Made by a program: the position numbers and the translations under genes. A stretch of 64,000 nt of DNA, taken from NCBI GenBank assembly GCA_963815375.1, contig CAWFGX010000005.1, forward strand, positions 310,001 to 374,000. The letters run 5' to 3'. The notes beneath the pieces are model-generated. The model saw only the letters and a list, made by a program, of their open reading frames with translations, did no database searches and was not told where the DNA came from. How positions within the stretch are numbered: position 1 is the stretch's first letter; each line of letters begins with the position of its first letter. The stretch comes from JASHPR01 sp963815375. GTDB taxonomy: Bacteria > Actinomycetota > Actinomycetes > Streptosporangiales > Streptosporangiaceae. Shown here piece by piece: positions 16,685 through 25,902 of the stretch.

Positions 16685-17818
16685 ATGCTGGAGAACAGTC
16701 AGGATGGCGCACCGCAGGCCCTCAGCCCGAGCGGGTCCCGGTTAGGACTCGGCGCCTGGCGCGTTAGCTGGCGCCTGGTCGGGCTGATTGTGGTCCTGAC
16801 CCTGGCCGTCGTCGGCTTCGGCGGCGCGCGTATCAACGCCGCGCGCAACGCCACCATCAGCAGTCATCAGGCGCAGCAACTCGCCAGCCTCGCGAATGCC
16901 GTTGCCGGAGAGCACGGGCTGGTGTCGGCGCTGCAGGACGAGGCCAACGTACTGGCCGAGTACGTCGCGAGCGGCAGGCCGACAAGCGCCAGCGACCTGC
17001 TGCTGCCGCAGGCGAACCAGGCGATCACCAACTTGGCGGCCGCACAGGTCGAGTCGCTGGCCAACAAGCTCGGCACCGGCTACCCGCAGCCAGTGCGCGC
17101 CGCCGTGACCGCGGTGTATCAGCAGATCCAGAATCTCAAGTCCCTGCGCGCGGAATCGCTCACTACTCAGGCCCCGGCGCTGAATGTCGTCGAGGGGTAC
17201 AGCACGTGCGTCAACGCCTTGCTCGCGCTGGACGACCAGATCGCCGCCACTGGTGGCGACTCGCAGCTGTCAGCTGATGTCATGGCGCTGGGAGCGCTGG
17301 AACGGGCCGGGAACTCTGCGGCCGATGAGCGGGCGATCCTGACCGCGGCGCTCACCAGGGGAGCCTGGCAGCCCGGCGAGACGACGGTGCTGTCAGACGC
17401 CAGCGCTCAGGAGAGCGCCGAACTCGCGCAATTCCAGTCCGACGTACCCGATTCCGAGCTCGCCAGCTACCAAGCGACCGTCACCGGGGAGCCAGTCAAT
17501 ATCGCGGACGGCATGCTGGCCCAGGCGGTGAAGGACGGTCCGGCTGGCATTCTGCCGGGTAATCCCGAGGGCTCCTCGTTCGCGACCGCGCAGGTAACCT
17601 GGCGAGAAGATATGACGTACAAGATCAACCAGATGCGCGAGTTCGAGCAGAACCTGCTCAACTCGATCCAGGCGCGCGGCCAGGCACTGCACAGTCAGGC
17701 GACGCAGACTGTCACGGATGACTGGATCGAGATGCTGGCCGTCCTGGGCGCGGTCCTGGGCCTCGCGGTATTCGCAGGCTGGAAGTCGTCACCGTCCCGC
17801 CGCATCCACTGGATCTGA
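16685..17818 (+). CDS. Membrane protein with nitrate/nitrite-sensing (NIT-like) domain, no kinase
   Basis: About 377 aa: TM1 (LVGLIVVLTLAVVGFGGARI, about 31-50), an all-helical extracellular domain of about 280 residues, TM2 (MLAVLGAVLGLAVFAGW, about 350-366), then only about 11 residues. The domain resembles the NIT sensor of actinobacterial histidine kinases, with AGEHGLVSALQDEANVLAEY and a second half with ALERAGNSAADERAILTAAL. In those kinases HAMP, dimerisation and ATPase domains follow TM2. Here the gene stops after SSPSRRIHWI and the opposite-strand gene begins to overlap by 30 bases. It is thus a sensor stub without an output domain. The start is uncertain: ATG 16685 is preferred over 16613 (inside a palindrome) and 16670. 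Confidence 0.65.
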   Translation: MLENSQDGAPQALSPSGSRLGLGAWRVSWRLVGLIVVLTLAVVGFGGARINAARNATISSHQAQQLASLANAVAGEHGLVSALQDEANVLAEYVASGRPTSASDLLLPQANQAITNLAAAQVESLANKLGTGYPQPVRAAVTAVYQQIQNLKSLRAESLTTQAPALNVVEGYSTCVNALLALDDQIAATGGDSQLSADVMALGALERAGNSAADERAILTAALTRGAWQPGETTVLSDASAQESAELAQFQSDVPDSELASYQATVTGEPVNIADGMLAQAVKDGPAGILPGNPEGSSFATAQVTWREDMTYKINQMREFEQNLLNSIQARGQALHSQATQTVTDDWIEMLAVLGAVLGLAVFAGWKSSPSRRIHWI

Positions 17819-18778
17819 GTCGTCGATCCAGTCCCGGGTCAGGAAGAGCCAGAACGCCAGTCCGGCGTAGTCACCAAACCTGCGGAAGCGGCGCTCGATC
17901 CTTCTGTCGGATGCTGTGCTGTCGGATGCTCTGCGTCCGGTCAGCTTGGCGTAAGTCGGCCTAGTCCAGGAGTCGAGGATCAGCTGCTGGTACCGGCCGA
18001 GCGAGATCAGCATCACATGCGCAGCCGCGTACGGCCCGACGCCGGGCAGGGCCAGCAGGCGGCGTGACACCTCGGCGTCTGGCAGGTCAGGATCACGCAG
18101 CTGTTCCAGGTCGAGCTGGCCGGTTGCGACGTCAGCGGCCAGCCGCAGCAGGTAACTGCCGCGGTCGCCAGCCCGCGCCCGGTCACGGTAGAAGCCCTCG
18201 CCCGCCTCAGCCAGCACCGCGGCACTGGGGAACGCCCGCCTGCCGTCCGGGGCCGGGTCGCCGAGCTCGGTAACGATGCTGGTGACCATACGAGTCGTCG
18301 CCGACCAGGAGCAGTTCGTGGTGCAGATGGTCTTGACCACATCCTCGAACACCGTGGGGCTGCGCAGCATCCGGCCGGCGCCGGAGGTCACCCAGGACAA
18401 GGTCGGGTCCATCGAGGCCAGCGCGTAGAACCGGGACAAATCCTGGTCGAGGTTGAGCAGCCTCCGGGCGGTGGCGACCAGACAGCTTGCGGCTTCGGCG
18501 GCCACGTCGTCGCCGATCGCCTCGACCGCGACGTGGCCCGGGCCGCCTGGCCGGATCCGGATCGTGCGGGCGTGCCGTTCACCGAGCGCCAGCGTGGTCT
18601 CCAGCGTCCTCGCGGCCGGGTCGACCAGCTGCGGCGGCAAGGTGGCCACGCCGTGCGAGGAGAGCGTGCGCGCCAGGTCCACCGGTTCGCCCCCGGCTCC
18701 CTCCAGCGACAGCATCCCGATCAGGGTCGGCGGCCCGGCGGCATCAGCCGCGGCCGCGCCGCCGCTTGTACCTACCAT
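17789..18778 (-). CDS. HhH-GPD family base-excision DNA glycosylase
   Basis: A 329-aa protein of the helix-hairpin-helix/GPD superfamily (AlkA/3-methyladenine glycosylase-like). The hairpin motif LLALPGVGPYAAAHVMLISL (about 245-265) is followed by the catalytic aspartate in LILDSWTRPTYAKL. The upstream helix VFEDVVKTICTTNCSW matches the usual hhhxxIxxQQxS region but has CTTNCS. No 4Fe-4S cysteine loop follows, so it is closer to the AlkA than the MutY/Nth branch. The ATG at 18778 overlaps the stop of the upstream gene (ATGGTAG), indicating translational coupling; an in-frame extension to 18907 would only copy the neighbour in another frame. Its 3' end overlaps the NIT gene by 30 bases. Confidence 0.78.
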   Translation of the reverse strand: MVGTSGGAAAADAAGPPTLIGMLSLEGAGGEPVDLARTLSSHGVATLPPQLVDPAARTLETTLALGERHARTIRIRPGGPGHVAVEAIGDDVAAEAASCLVATARRLLNLDQDLSRFYALASMDPTLSWVTSGAGRMLRSPTVFEDVVKTICTTNCSWSATTRMVTSIVTELGDPAPDGRRAFPSAAVLAEAGEGFYRDRARAGDRGSYLLRLAADVATGQLDLEQLRDPDLPDAEVSRRLLALPGVGPYAAAHVMLISLGRYQQLILDSWTRPTYAKLTGRRASDSTASDRRIERRFRRFGDYAGLAFWLFLTRDWIDDSDPVDAAGR

Positions 18779-19635
18779 GTCACCCGGACCCTGTCCCGCC
18801 ACAGTGCCAGGACGGCGGCGTCCCCGGTGATGGTCACCGGGTGTGCCAGCCTCTGCCGATTCCAGAGCACGAGGTAAAGGTCTGAGGCCGGCCCGGCCAG
18901 CACACACAGGGCGGGAGCGGCCGGGTCCGGATCAGCCGGGTCCGGATCAGCCAAGCGCCGGGCCGTGATCCGTCCGCCGATCTCGGTGAGCCACTCGTCG
19001 CCAGTATCGGTGGCCCGCACCTGCAGCCTGGGGTGGCTGTCCTGGGCTGGTGCCCTGAACCGCGCCCGCGGGGCGAAGCCTGTGAGCAGCTCGTCGATTC
19101 CGTCTGCGGCGAACGCAGCCGGGAACGCCGTGACCAGCGACGGTCCCGGTGGCGGAACCTCGTCGCCAGCCGCCCCCTCCGCATCTGCGCGATGGATGGC
19201 GGTCTCGTGAGCCTGGCGGCGGGCCCAGAACGAGAGCGGCGTGGGCGCCGCAAAGAACGTCCAGCACGTGAGCCCCGGGCAGGCGGACCTGAGCGTCCCT
19301 ACCAGCTCGCCGAGGCCGTCGCGAAACCACCCGAGCAGCTTCGCGTCTGCCGGGCCAGCCTGCAGGATCTCGTTCTCCGCCGGTTCTTCGATCATCTCCC
19401 GGCGAGCCTGGCCCACGTATCCGGCCGCCCACCGGTGCACGTAACCGAGGTGCCGCAGCAGGTCCCGCACCTGCCATCCAGGGCAGGCGGGCACCGCCGC
19501 GCCAAGACCACGGCGATCGGCCGCCGAGGCCAGCAGACTGCCCTCGCGTTCGAGCGCGCTGATGTGCTCGTCTGGTTCCACGGGGCCAGCATGCCCCGTT
19601 CCGTCCGCTTGGGCTTGAAGATGTATGCCCGCCAT
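18772..19635 (-). CDS. Maleylpyruvate isomerase family, mycothiol-dependent enzyme
   Basis: A 287-aa member of the DinB-like MDMPI superfamily, whose members use mycothiol as a thiol cofactor or bind metal through three histidines. The N-terminal four-helix part has VPACPGWQVRDLLRHLGYVH (about 48-67) with the first metal-ligand histidine. The second pair lies in RRQAHETAIHRADAE (about 140-154). A C-terminal MDMPI-C/SCP2-like domain has DEWLTEIGGRITAR. The acceptor is unknown: such proteins are often only annotated by family. It is coupled to the downstream glycosylase and starts 13 bases from the divergent AraC gene, so the leader is very short or absent. A GTG at 19581 is an alternative start. 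Confidence 0.8.
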   Translation of the reverse strand: MAGIHLQAQADGTGHAGPVEPDEHISALEREGSLLASAADRRGLGAAVPACPGWQVRDLLRHLGYVHRWAAGYVGQARREMIEEPAENEILQAGPADAKLLGWFRDGLGELVGTLRSACPGLTCWTFFAAPTPLSFWARRQAHETAIHRADAEGAAGDEVPPPGPSLVTAFPAAFAADGIDELLTGFAPRARFRAPAQDSHPRLQVRATDTGDEWLTEIGGRITARRLADPDPADPDPAAPALCVLAGPASDLYLVLWNRQRLAHPVTITGDAAVLALWRDRVRVTW

Positions 19636-19648
19636 CTAGCCTGGCTAG

Positions 19649-20470
19649 GTGATCGTGGACACGCTGGTCGCGAGTGGCGACGGGTTCAGGGTGGCCAACG
19701 TGCGCTGTCCGGGCGGGCACCGGGACTTCGACGCGCCGGAAGAGAAGCACGGCCACGTGCTGGTGGCGGCCCGCCGGGGCGCATTCCTGCGCCGGGTACA
19801 CGGCAAGGAGGTCCTCGTCGACGGCAGCGTCGCGTACCTGAGCGCACCGGGTTCGGTCGAGCAGTTCGCCCACCCGGTGGCCGGCGGTGACGTCTGCACC
19901 GCGATCTGGCTGTCCGGCACGCTGCTCAGCGAGCTTGCCGGAGGCGACCCGTTCATCAGCGTCCCGGCGCTGCCGATGGACGCGGCCAGCGAACTGGCGC
20001 TGCGCCGGCTCACCGTGACCGCCCAGCGCCGCGACCCGGCCGGGGAGCTTGCCGAGCAAGTGGTCCGCCTGGTGGCCGGGCTGCTCGCTCGTGACACGCC
20101 CGGGCGCGTCGAGAGCGGACGCCCGGCGACGGCGGCGGCTCACCGGCTCCTGGTGCAGCGGGCCCGGGCGGCGATGCTGGCTGACCCAGCCGTCGGCCTG
20201 GTCGAGCTCGGCCGGCGGGTCGGCTGCTCGCCGCACCACCTGAGCCGGGTCTTCAGCCGACTTACCGGCAGCAGCGTGACCGCGTACCGTAACCGGCTCC
20301 GCGTCACCCGGGCGCTGGAACGCATGGCCAGCGGCGAGCCCGATCTCGCAGCGCTAGCCGCCGAACTCGGCTTTGCCGACCACGCGCACATGACCCGGAC
20401 GATCCGCGCCGCGACCGGGCAGACGCCCAGCGCCTGCCGGGCACTGCTGGCCCGGCGCGGGATTTCGTAG
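19649..20470 (+). CDS. AraC/XylS family transcriptional regulator
   Basis: A 273-aa regulator. The N-terminal half looks like a cupin-type effector or dimerisation domain (CPGGHRDFDAPEEKHGHVLV). The C-terminal double helix-turn-helix begins near residue 165: GLVELGRRVGCSPHHLSRVF followed by LTGSSVTAYRNRLRV. The second HTH is LAALAAELGFADHAHMTRTI and ends RAATGQTPSACRALLARR. The GTG start is 13 bases from the divergent mycothiol-enzyme start, so the natural target is this shared spacer. The downstream FAD dehydrogenase starts only 9 bases after its stop and may be co-transcribed. No ligand can be named. Confidence 0.88.
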   Translation: MIVDTLVASGDGFRVANVRCPGGHRDFDAPEEKHGHVLVAARRGAFLRRVHGKEVLVDGSVAYLSAPGSVEQFAHPVAGGDVCTAIWLSGTLLSELAGGDPFISVPALPMDAASELALRRLTVTAQRRDPAGELAEQVVRLVAGLLARDTPGRVESGRPATAAAHRLLVQRARAAMLADPAVGLVELGRRVGCSPHHLSRVFSRLTGSSVTAYRNRLRVTRALERMASGEPDLAALAAELGFADHAHMTRTIRAATGQTPSACRALLARRGIS

Positions 20471-20479
20471 TCTGGCGAG

Positions 20480-23308
20480 ATGCCTGACGACACACCGATC
20501 CTGGCCCGGCTGCGGGCAGAGCTCGGGCCGCTGGTGGACGCATCGGCGCGGCGGCGAGCCGAGTACTCGTCGGATGCGTCGAACTACCGGGTCGTGCCGC
20601 AGGCTGTGGTGTTCCCGCGATCGCCCGATGATGTGATCGCGGCTGCGGCGGCCTGCCGCGAGCTCGGAGTCCCGCTGACCGTCCGCGGCGGCGGGACCTC
20701 GATCGCCGGGAACTCCGTCGGCCCTGGGGTCGTGCTCGACATGAGCCGTCACCTCAACCAGGTCGTGAGCATCGACCCGGACGCGCGCACCGCCACCGTC
20801 CAGCCGGGCGTAGTCCTGGACGGCCTGCAGCAGGCCGCTGCCCGCCACGGGCTGCGGTTCGGGCCTGACCCGTCCACCCACTCCCGGTGCACGATCGGCG
20901 GGATGATCGGGAACAACTCCTGCGGCCCGCACGCGATGGCGTACGGCACGACGGCGGCCAACGTCGTGGCGCTGGACCTGCTCGACGGCACCGGCCGGCG
21001 ACTGCGGGCCGCGGACGGCGGCGACGCGGTGCCAGGACTCGACGAGTTCATCGCGCAGAAGCTGCTGCCAGTCAGCAAGGAGTTCGGCCGGTTCCGCCGC
21101 CAGGTCTCCGGATACTCGCTGCAGCACCTTCTGCCGCCAGGTTCACCGAACGTAGCCAGGGCGCTGACCGGGACCGAAGGCACCTGTGGTGTAGTGCTGG
21201 GCGCGACCGTGTCGCTGGTGCCCGTGCCAGCGGCGACCGCGCTGTGCGTCCTGGCCTACCCGGACATGGCTACCGCCGCTGATGACGCGCCGGTCCTAGC
21301 CGGGCACGAGGTCCTGGCCGTTGAAGGCTTCGACGCCCGCCTGGTCGATGTGGTCCGGGCGCACCGCGCGAACGCCGCGCTGCCAGCGCTGCCAGCCGGC
21401 TCAGCGTGGCTGTTCGCTGAGACAGCCGGATCCACCGAGGCCGAGGCTTTGGCCGTCGCCCGGCGCCTGGCCGCTGCGTCGGGCGCCGCCGACTCGCTGG
21501 TCGTCCCCGCGGGTCCGGAGGCTGCGATGCTGTGGCGCATCCGGGAAGACGGCGCGGGGCTCGGCAGCCGCACTGCCACGGGCGCCCCAGCCTGGCCAGG
21601 TTGGGAGGACGCCGCGGTCCCGCCGCCCAGGCTGGGGGAGTACTTGCGGCAGTTCACCGCACTGATGCGCGGCCACCGCCTCGACGGGCTGCTGTACGGT
21701 CACTTCGGCGACGGCTGCGTGCACATCCGGATCGACTTGCCGCTGGCTGACCACCCGGACCGGCTGCGTCCGTTCCTGAACGAGGCCGCGCACCTGGTCG
21801 CCGGGTATGGCGGCTCGATGTCGGGAGAGCATGGCGACGGGCGGGCCAGAAGTGAGCTGCTGCCGATCATGTACTCGGCCGCTGCGATCGAGGCGCTGGC
21901 AGCGTTCAAGGCCTTGTTTGACCCGCAGCGATTGCTGAACCCGGGCGTCATCGTCGGTGCCCGGCCGGCAGATGCCGACCTGCGGCTCCCAGCTGCGCGC
22001 CCGCTGCGGGTCGCGGGCGGGTTCGCGCTCGCCAGGGACGGCGGGGACCTGTCAGCGGCGGTGCATCGGTGCGTGGGTGTCGGCAAGTGCCGGGTGCCCG
22101 GCGGGGCCGGCGGCGCGTTCATGTGCCCGTCCTTCCTGGCCACGCGCGACGAGAAGGACTCGACCCGGGGCCGCGCCCGGGTGCTGCAGGAACTGGCGAA
22201 CGGGACGCTGGTCACCGGCGGCTGGAACGCGCCCGAGGTTCGCGAGTCCCTGGATCTGTGTCTGTCCTGCAAGGCGTGCTCGCGTGACTGCCCGGTGTCG
22301 GTTGACATGGCGACCTACAAGTCGCAGGTGCTGCACCAGGCGTACCGGCGCAGGCTCCGGCCGCGCAGTCACTACGCCCTCGGCTGGCTGCCACGCTGGG
22401 CCAGGCTGGCCAGCGCCGCGCCCGGGCTGGCCAACGCTGTGCTGCGGGTGCGGCCGGCCGCCGGGATCGCGCGATTCCTGGCCGGCATCGACCCCAGGCG
22501 GCCTCTGCCCGAGTTCGCGCGCCCGGCCCGGCGCACCGGCCCGCCTCGGGTCGCGCGCCCCGCGGCACCGGCGCGCGGTCGGGCGCTGCTCTGGGCCGAC
22601 ACCTTCACCCGGGCGTTCTCCCCGCAGGTCGCCGACGCGGCCGCTGCGGTGCTCGCTGAGGCCGGGTACGACGTCGTCACGCCGGACCACGGCCTGTGCT
22701 GCGGGCTGACCTGGATCTCCACCGGTCAGCTCGGCGGAGCGCGCAAGCGGCTGCGGGCCATCGTGGACGGGCTGGCCGGGCAGGCCGAGCAGGGAGTGAC
22801 GATCGTCGGACTGGAGCCCTCGTGCACGGCGGTGCTCCGCGGCGACCTCACCGAGCTGCTCGACGGCGATCCCCGGGCCCGGGCCGTCGCCAGTGCCACA
22901 AGAACGCTGGCCGAGACGCTGCTGGCGGGCGAGCGGCCGGACCTGTCCTGGCTGAACGGGCGGCTGGCGGGCCGGCGAATCATCGCGCAGCCGCACTGTC
23001 ACCACCACGCTGTCATGGGCTACGACGCTGACCTGGCCGTACTGCGTGCCGCTGGCGCCGAGGTTCAGGCACTCACCGGATGCTGCGGCCTGGCAGGCAA
23101 CTTCGGCATGGAACGCGGTCACTATGAGGTGTCCGTCGCTGTGGCCGAACACTCTCTGCTTCCGGCACTGCGAGCCGCGCCGGACGGGACGGTGCTGCTG
23201 GCGGACGGGTTTTCCTGCCGCACCCAGGCCACTCAGCTGGCCGACTGGCCCGCCCTCCACCTGGCGGAGCTACTGGTCCCAGTCGTCACACCGGATACGG
23301 CTCGGTGA
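20480..23308 (+). CDS. FAD-linked D-lactate/glycolate-type dehydrogenase fused to Fe-S module
   Basis: A 942-aa flavo-iron-sulfur oxidoreductase. Residues about 40-215 are a PCMH FAD-binding domain (VRGGGTSIAGNSVGPGVVLD, then TIGGMIGNNSCGPHAMAYGT). About 230-495 is the GlcD/Dld C-terminal domain with YGHFGDGCVHIRIDLPL. Next come two ferredoxin-like cysteine motifs, CVGVGKC with a later MCPSF and CLSCKACSRDCP (about 595-607). Two CCG-type motifs, LCCGLTW and CCGLAGNFGME, sit in the C-terminal GlcF-like part. Such one-piece GlcD-GlcF fusions oxidise D-2-hydroxy acids (D-lactate, glycolate or 2-hydroxyglutarate) and pass electrons to quinone or a flavoprotein. The substrate is not resolved. It may be controlled by the AraC gene directly upstream. 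Confidence 0.87.
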   Translation: MPDDTPILARLRAELGPLVDASARRRAEYSSDASNYRVVPQAVVFPRSPDDVIAAAAACRELGVPLTVRGGGTSIAGNSVGPGVVLDMSRHLNQVVSIDPDARTATVQPGVVLDGLQQAAARHGLRFGPDPSTHSRCTIGGMIGNNSCGPHAMAYGTTAANVVALDLLDGTGRRLRAADGGDAVPGLDEFIAQKLLPVSKEFGRFRRQVSGYSLQHLLPPGSPNVARALTGTEGTCGVVLGATVSLVPVPAATALCVLAYPDMATAADDAPVLAGHEVLAVEGFDARLVDVVRAHRANAALPALPAGSAWLFAETAGSTEAEALAVARRLAAASGAADSLVVPAGPEAAMLWRIREDGAGLGSRTATGAPAWPGWEDAAVPPPRLGEYLRQFTALMRGHRLDGLLYGHFGDGCVHIRIDLPLADHPDRLRPFLNEAAHLVAGYGGSMSGEHGDGRARSELLPIMYSAAAIEALAAFKALFDPQRLLNPGVIVGARPADADLRLPAARPLRVAGGFALARDGGDLSAAVHRCVGVGKCRVPGGAGGAFMCPSFLATRDEKDSTRGRARVLQELANGTLVTGGWNAPEVRESLDLCLSCKACSRDCPVSVDMATYKSQVLHQAYRRRLRPRSHYALGWLPRWARLASAAPGLANAVLRVRPAAGIARFLAGIDPRRPLPEFARPARRTGPPRVARPAAPARGRALLWADTFTRAFSPQVADAAAAVLAEAGYDVVTPDHGLCCGLTWISTGQLGGARKRLRAIVDGLAGQAEQGVTIVGLEPSCTAVLRGDLTELLDGDPRARAVASATRTLAETLLAGERPDLSWLNGRLAGRRIIAQPHCHHHAVMGYDADLAVLRAAGAEVQALTGCCGLAGNFGMERGHYEVSVAVAEHSLLPALRAAPDGTVLLADGFSCRTQATQLADWPALHLAELLVPVVTPDTAR

Positions 23309-23355
23309 TTACTGGCCGCACAGCACGACACGTGGAGCGACCATAGACCGCCGTT

Positions 23356-23676
23356 TCAGTGCACATGGCAGTTAATGCTGATGTTTTTCGCCAGTTGCTT
23401 GAGCGTCACGGCGGCACTGCCCTGCCAATGCGGCAGGACATCACGTTCGATGTAGTTGTACAGAGCCTGCGGGCTGCTGGTAGGCGGCTTATACCCGGCC
23501 TGCCGGAGATCTTTGACGGCAGTGCCTTCGGCACTGGCGCAGGCTTTTGATACTGCCGAAGCGTCCGGACGGACCAGGGCATTGGCAGGACCGCTGCTCG
23601 GGGCTGCGCACCCGGCGGCGAGGAACCCCGCGCTCAGCAGGGTTGCGCCGACTCCCAGAATTTTCCGGCAAGTCAT
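23356..23676 (-). CDS. Small secreted lipoprotein, unknown function
   Basis: A 106-aa protein with an N-terminal signal peptide and lipobox (LLSAGFLAAGC), so it should be anchored to the outer face of the membrane by a lipidated cysteine. The mature part is mostly helical and ends with a short His/Cys tail (ISINCHVH). The ATG at 23676 follows AGAGGTG at 8-base spacing; an upstream TTG is less likely. The leader upstream is strikingly AT-rich compared with the rest of the window. I do not recognise the family. It converges with the FAD dehydrogenase gene. Confidence 0.65.
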   Translation of the reverse strand: MTCRKILGVGATLLSAGFLAAGCAAPSSGPANALVRPDASAVSKACASAEGTAVKDLRQAGYKPPTSSPQALYNYIERDVLPHWQGSAAVTLKQLAKNISINCHVH

Positions 23677-23690
23677 CAAAATTACACCTC

Positions 23691-23717
23691 TTTCTATTTT
23701 CGTCCTATTTTGTCCAA
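23691..23717 (-). promoter_or_regulatory. AT-rich promoter candidate of the small lipoprotein
   Basis: On the reverse strand TTGGAC (23712-23717) is followed 15 bases later by TAGAAA (23691-23696), in an AT-rich tract of about 50 bases. The spacing is a little short, so the exact hexamers are uncertain. Confidence 0.35.
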
Positions 23718-23823
23718 TAAAAAGAGCCTAGCAGGTGAACCGCGACATCACGCTGGGGATGACGAAGGGTCTCCAAGCGCAGTTAGGGCGTCACCCTTGG
23801 CCAGCACCTGTTCTGGCAGACAG

Positions 23824-23867
23824 GGAGATGAGCGGCAGCGCCAGGTGCCCCGCCGTTGCTCATCTCC
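23824..23867 (-). terminator. Hairpin downstream of the GT-C-like gene
   Basis: ggagatgagc (23824-23833) and gctcatctcc (23858-23867) form a 10-bp perfect stem, extended by ggc/gcc inside. It lies about 90 bases after the stop of the leftward gene at 23957. Confidence 0.5.
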
Positions 23868-23956
23868 GCTGCGGCCATCACCGCTTGCGGCGCAGTCCCT
23901 GGATCGGGGATATCGCTTCCGGGAGAGCCGTCACAGCCGCTCGCGGGGCACCGCGT

Positions 23957-25750
23957 TCACGGTGCGCGGTAAAGCCAGGCGATCACCTGGCCGACCCGGA
24001 AGGTTGGCTTGCCGAACAGGAGAGTCAGCACCGGCAGCGGCGGCGAGCCGAGGCCAGGGACCGCGATGACGGCAGTAGGCCGCCAGTGCACCAGGTCGGA
24101 GCGGATCAGCGCGATCCGCTCCGACTCGTGTACCGCGACATTCGGCGGCGCCTCGGCGAGCTGCTTCAGAGCGCCGGAGGCCGGCAGGATCGGGCCCGGG
24201 CTGAATCCGGACTGCCGGTCCGGTCCAGGCCCGAGGAAGTAACCGGCGACAAGCGAGTCCGGCTCGCCGGTCTCCGCCTGCCAGCGCATCGCCAGAGTGT
24301 GGAACTTCGCCGGCAGCGGCAGGACCAGCACCCGGGCGTTTGGCGCCAGGTGCAGCCGGGTGAACGCTGCCTGCCAGCCAGCCGGGACCGCCGGCACGCC
24401 AGACGCCGCGAACGGCACCGGGATCAGCGGCACGACTACCAGCACGGCGGCAGCGACGAGGCCACGGCGCCACCAGTCCCGGGCCTGCGGCACCGACACA
24501 AGGGCCAGGTCCAGCGAGAACGCCAGCAGCGCCGCCGCAGCGCCGTCCGCCAGGAGGGCGAACCGGTCGGGCAGCACTTCGGCCATGCCGGGCAGGCCCT
24601 GCAGCCAGTGCCAAGGCAGCAGCCATCCGGGATAGTGCAGGCCACCGATCCGGAGCGTGCCGCCGCCGAGGGACAGCAGCTCCAGCACCGCCCAGATCAC
24701 AGTGGCGGCCCGGACCCGCAGATCCGGCCAGAACCTGATGGCGACAGCTACAGATGCGATCAGCAGCGGCCAGCCGAGATAGCCGAGGTACTCCGACGCA
24801 TGGTGACCCGCGGCAGCTGCGCTGCCCCGGGTGTGCAGCAGCACGTCGCCCGGGGGGGTCACGAACGGGACCAGGCTGCCGGCGACCGAGGTCAGCTGGC
24901 GCCCCTGCTCGGTGAACGGGCCAAAAAACTGCACGAACAACGCCCGTCCGCAGACAACCCCCATGACTGCGATTCCGGTCAGGATTCCGAACGCTATGCC
25001 GCGTGCCTGGCCTGCCACTGAGCGCGGCCTGCTCGCGACCAGGACCACGACCAGCACCAGCCCGGCTATGCCCGTGTCGAGCAGCAATTCTTCACCGGTG
25101 AACAGCTGCGCCGCTGTCAGCAGCCCTAGCCAGGCCCCGGTGCGGACAGCGCCCCGCGTCGGCCTCGCTCGGCCGGTGAGGATGCGCAGCAGCGCGTGGA
25201 TCATCAGCGGTGGCAGCACGGCGAACTGCAGGTGATAGTGGCCAATGCCGGACGCCATGAGCGCGGGGGAGAACCCGTACACAGCGCCGCCCAGCGCTGC
25301 GGCGCCGAGGCTCGCTCCCCACCGGCGCAGCACGTAGAACAGGCTGGCCGCTGAGCCTGCATAACCCAGGGTCAGCAGCAGCGTGAGGCTGACCTGCGGG
25401 CCGGCCAGCAGCGTGACCGGCGTCAGCACGATTCCCGGCAGCAGGACGGACGTGTTCCACATCAGGTTGACGCCCTGGGGAGCGTTCAGTGCCGTCGTTA
25501 CGAGCGCTGGCAGGTGCCCGTGGGATACCGCTGTGGCCGCGTACCGGAGGAACCAGGCGAAGAGGTCGACGTCGTGGGTGTCGCCGCTCTGCTCACGGGA
25601 GGCCGGGTCAGCCCACAGCCGCGAGGTCAGCACGAAAGCCGCGGCCAGGTAGCAGGCAACGATCAGCCAGGGCGCCCAGCGGCCACGACCCGATCGCCGG
25701 TCGAGGGCAGCCGCGGATGGCGCTACCGTCGTCGGCGGCACCAGGCTCAC
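23957..25750 (-). CDS. Polytopic GT-C-like membrane protein
   Basis: A 597-aa protein with roughly 11-12 hydrophobic helices and a C-terminal soluble part. The first periplasmic loop after TM1 carries acidic residues (QSGDTHDVDLFAWFLRYAAT), the position of the catalytic Asp in GT-C glycosyltransferases that use polyprenyl-phosphate sugars. Further segments include YGFSPALMASGIGHYHLQFA and the hydrophobic ALVLVVVLVASR region. The C-terminal 150 residues resemble the loop domain of such proteins (VLVLPLPAKFHTLAMRWQAE). It starts at GTG 25750 after ACGGAGGGG. No acceptor or donor can be named. It is divergent from the thioesterase gene. Confidence 0.6.
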   Translation of the reverse strand: MSLVPPTTVAPSAAALDRRSGRGRWAPWLIVACYLAAAFVLTSRLWADPASREQSGDTHDVDLFAWFLRYAATAVSHGHLPALVTTALNAPQGVNLMWNTSVLLPGIVLTPVTLLAGPQVSLTLLLTLGYAGSAASLFYVLRRWGASLGAAALGGAVYGFSPALMASGIGHYHLQFAVLPPLMIHALLRILTGRARPTRGAVRTGAWLGLLTAAQLFTGEELLLDTGIAGLVLVVVLVASRPRSVAGQARGIAFGILTGIAVMGVVCGRALFVQFFGPFTEQGRQLTSVAGSLVPFVTPPGDVLLHTRGSAAAAGHHASEYLGYLGWPLLIASVAVAIRFWPDLRVRAATVIWAVLELLSLGGGTLRIGGLHYPGWLLPWHWLQGLPGMAEVLPDRFALLADGAAAALLAFSLDLALVSVPQARDWWRRGLVAAAVLVVVPLIPVPFAASGVPAVPAGWQAAFTRLHLAPNARVLVLPLPAKFHTLAMRWQAETGEPDSLVAGYFLGPGPDRQSGFSPGPILPASGALKQLAEAPPNVAVHESERIALIRSDLVHWRPTAVIAVPGLGSPPLPVLTLLFGKPTFRVGQVIAWLYRAP

Positions 25751-25902
25751 AGCCCCTCCGTTCGCCGGGATCGCCGAGAATGCTGTGTCAGAGCGTATGT
25801 CGCCCCCAGGGTGCCCAATTATCCAGCGGCGCAGTCAGGGAGTGCGGCGCGAGATTGTGGTATGCCCGTTTATTTGCCAGAAGATTACGGAGGCCCGTAC
25901 CC

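Noticed and set aside
18947..20239. A 430-codon reverse-strand frame spanning two genes
   Set aside because: It runs antisense through the AraC gene and out of frame through the mycothiol-enzyme gene; both real genes have clear motifs.
23735..25021. A 428-codon plus-strand frame
   Set aside because: Antisense to the GT-C-like membrane protein, whose hydrophobic helices are clear on the reverse strand.
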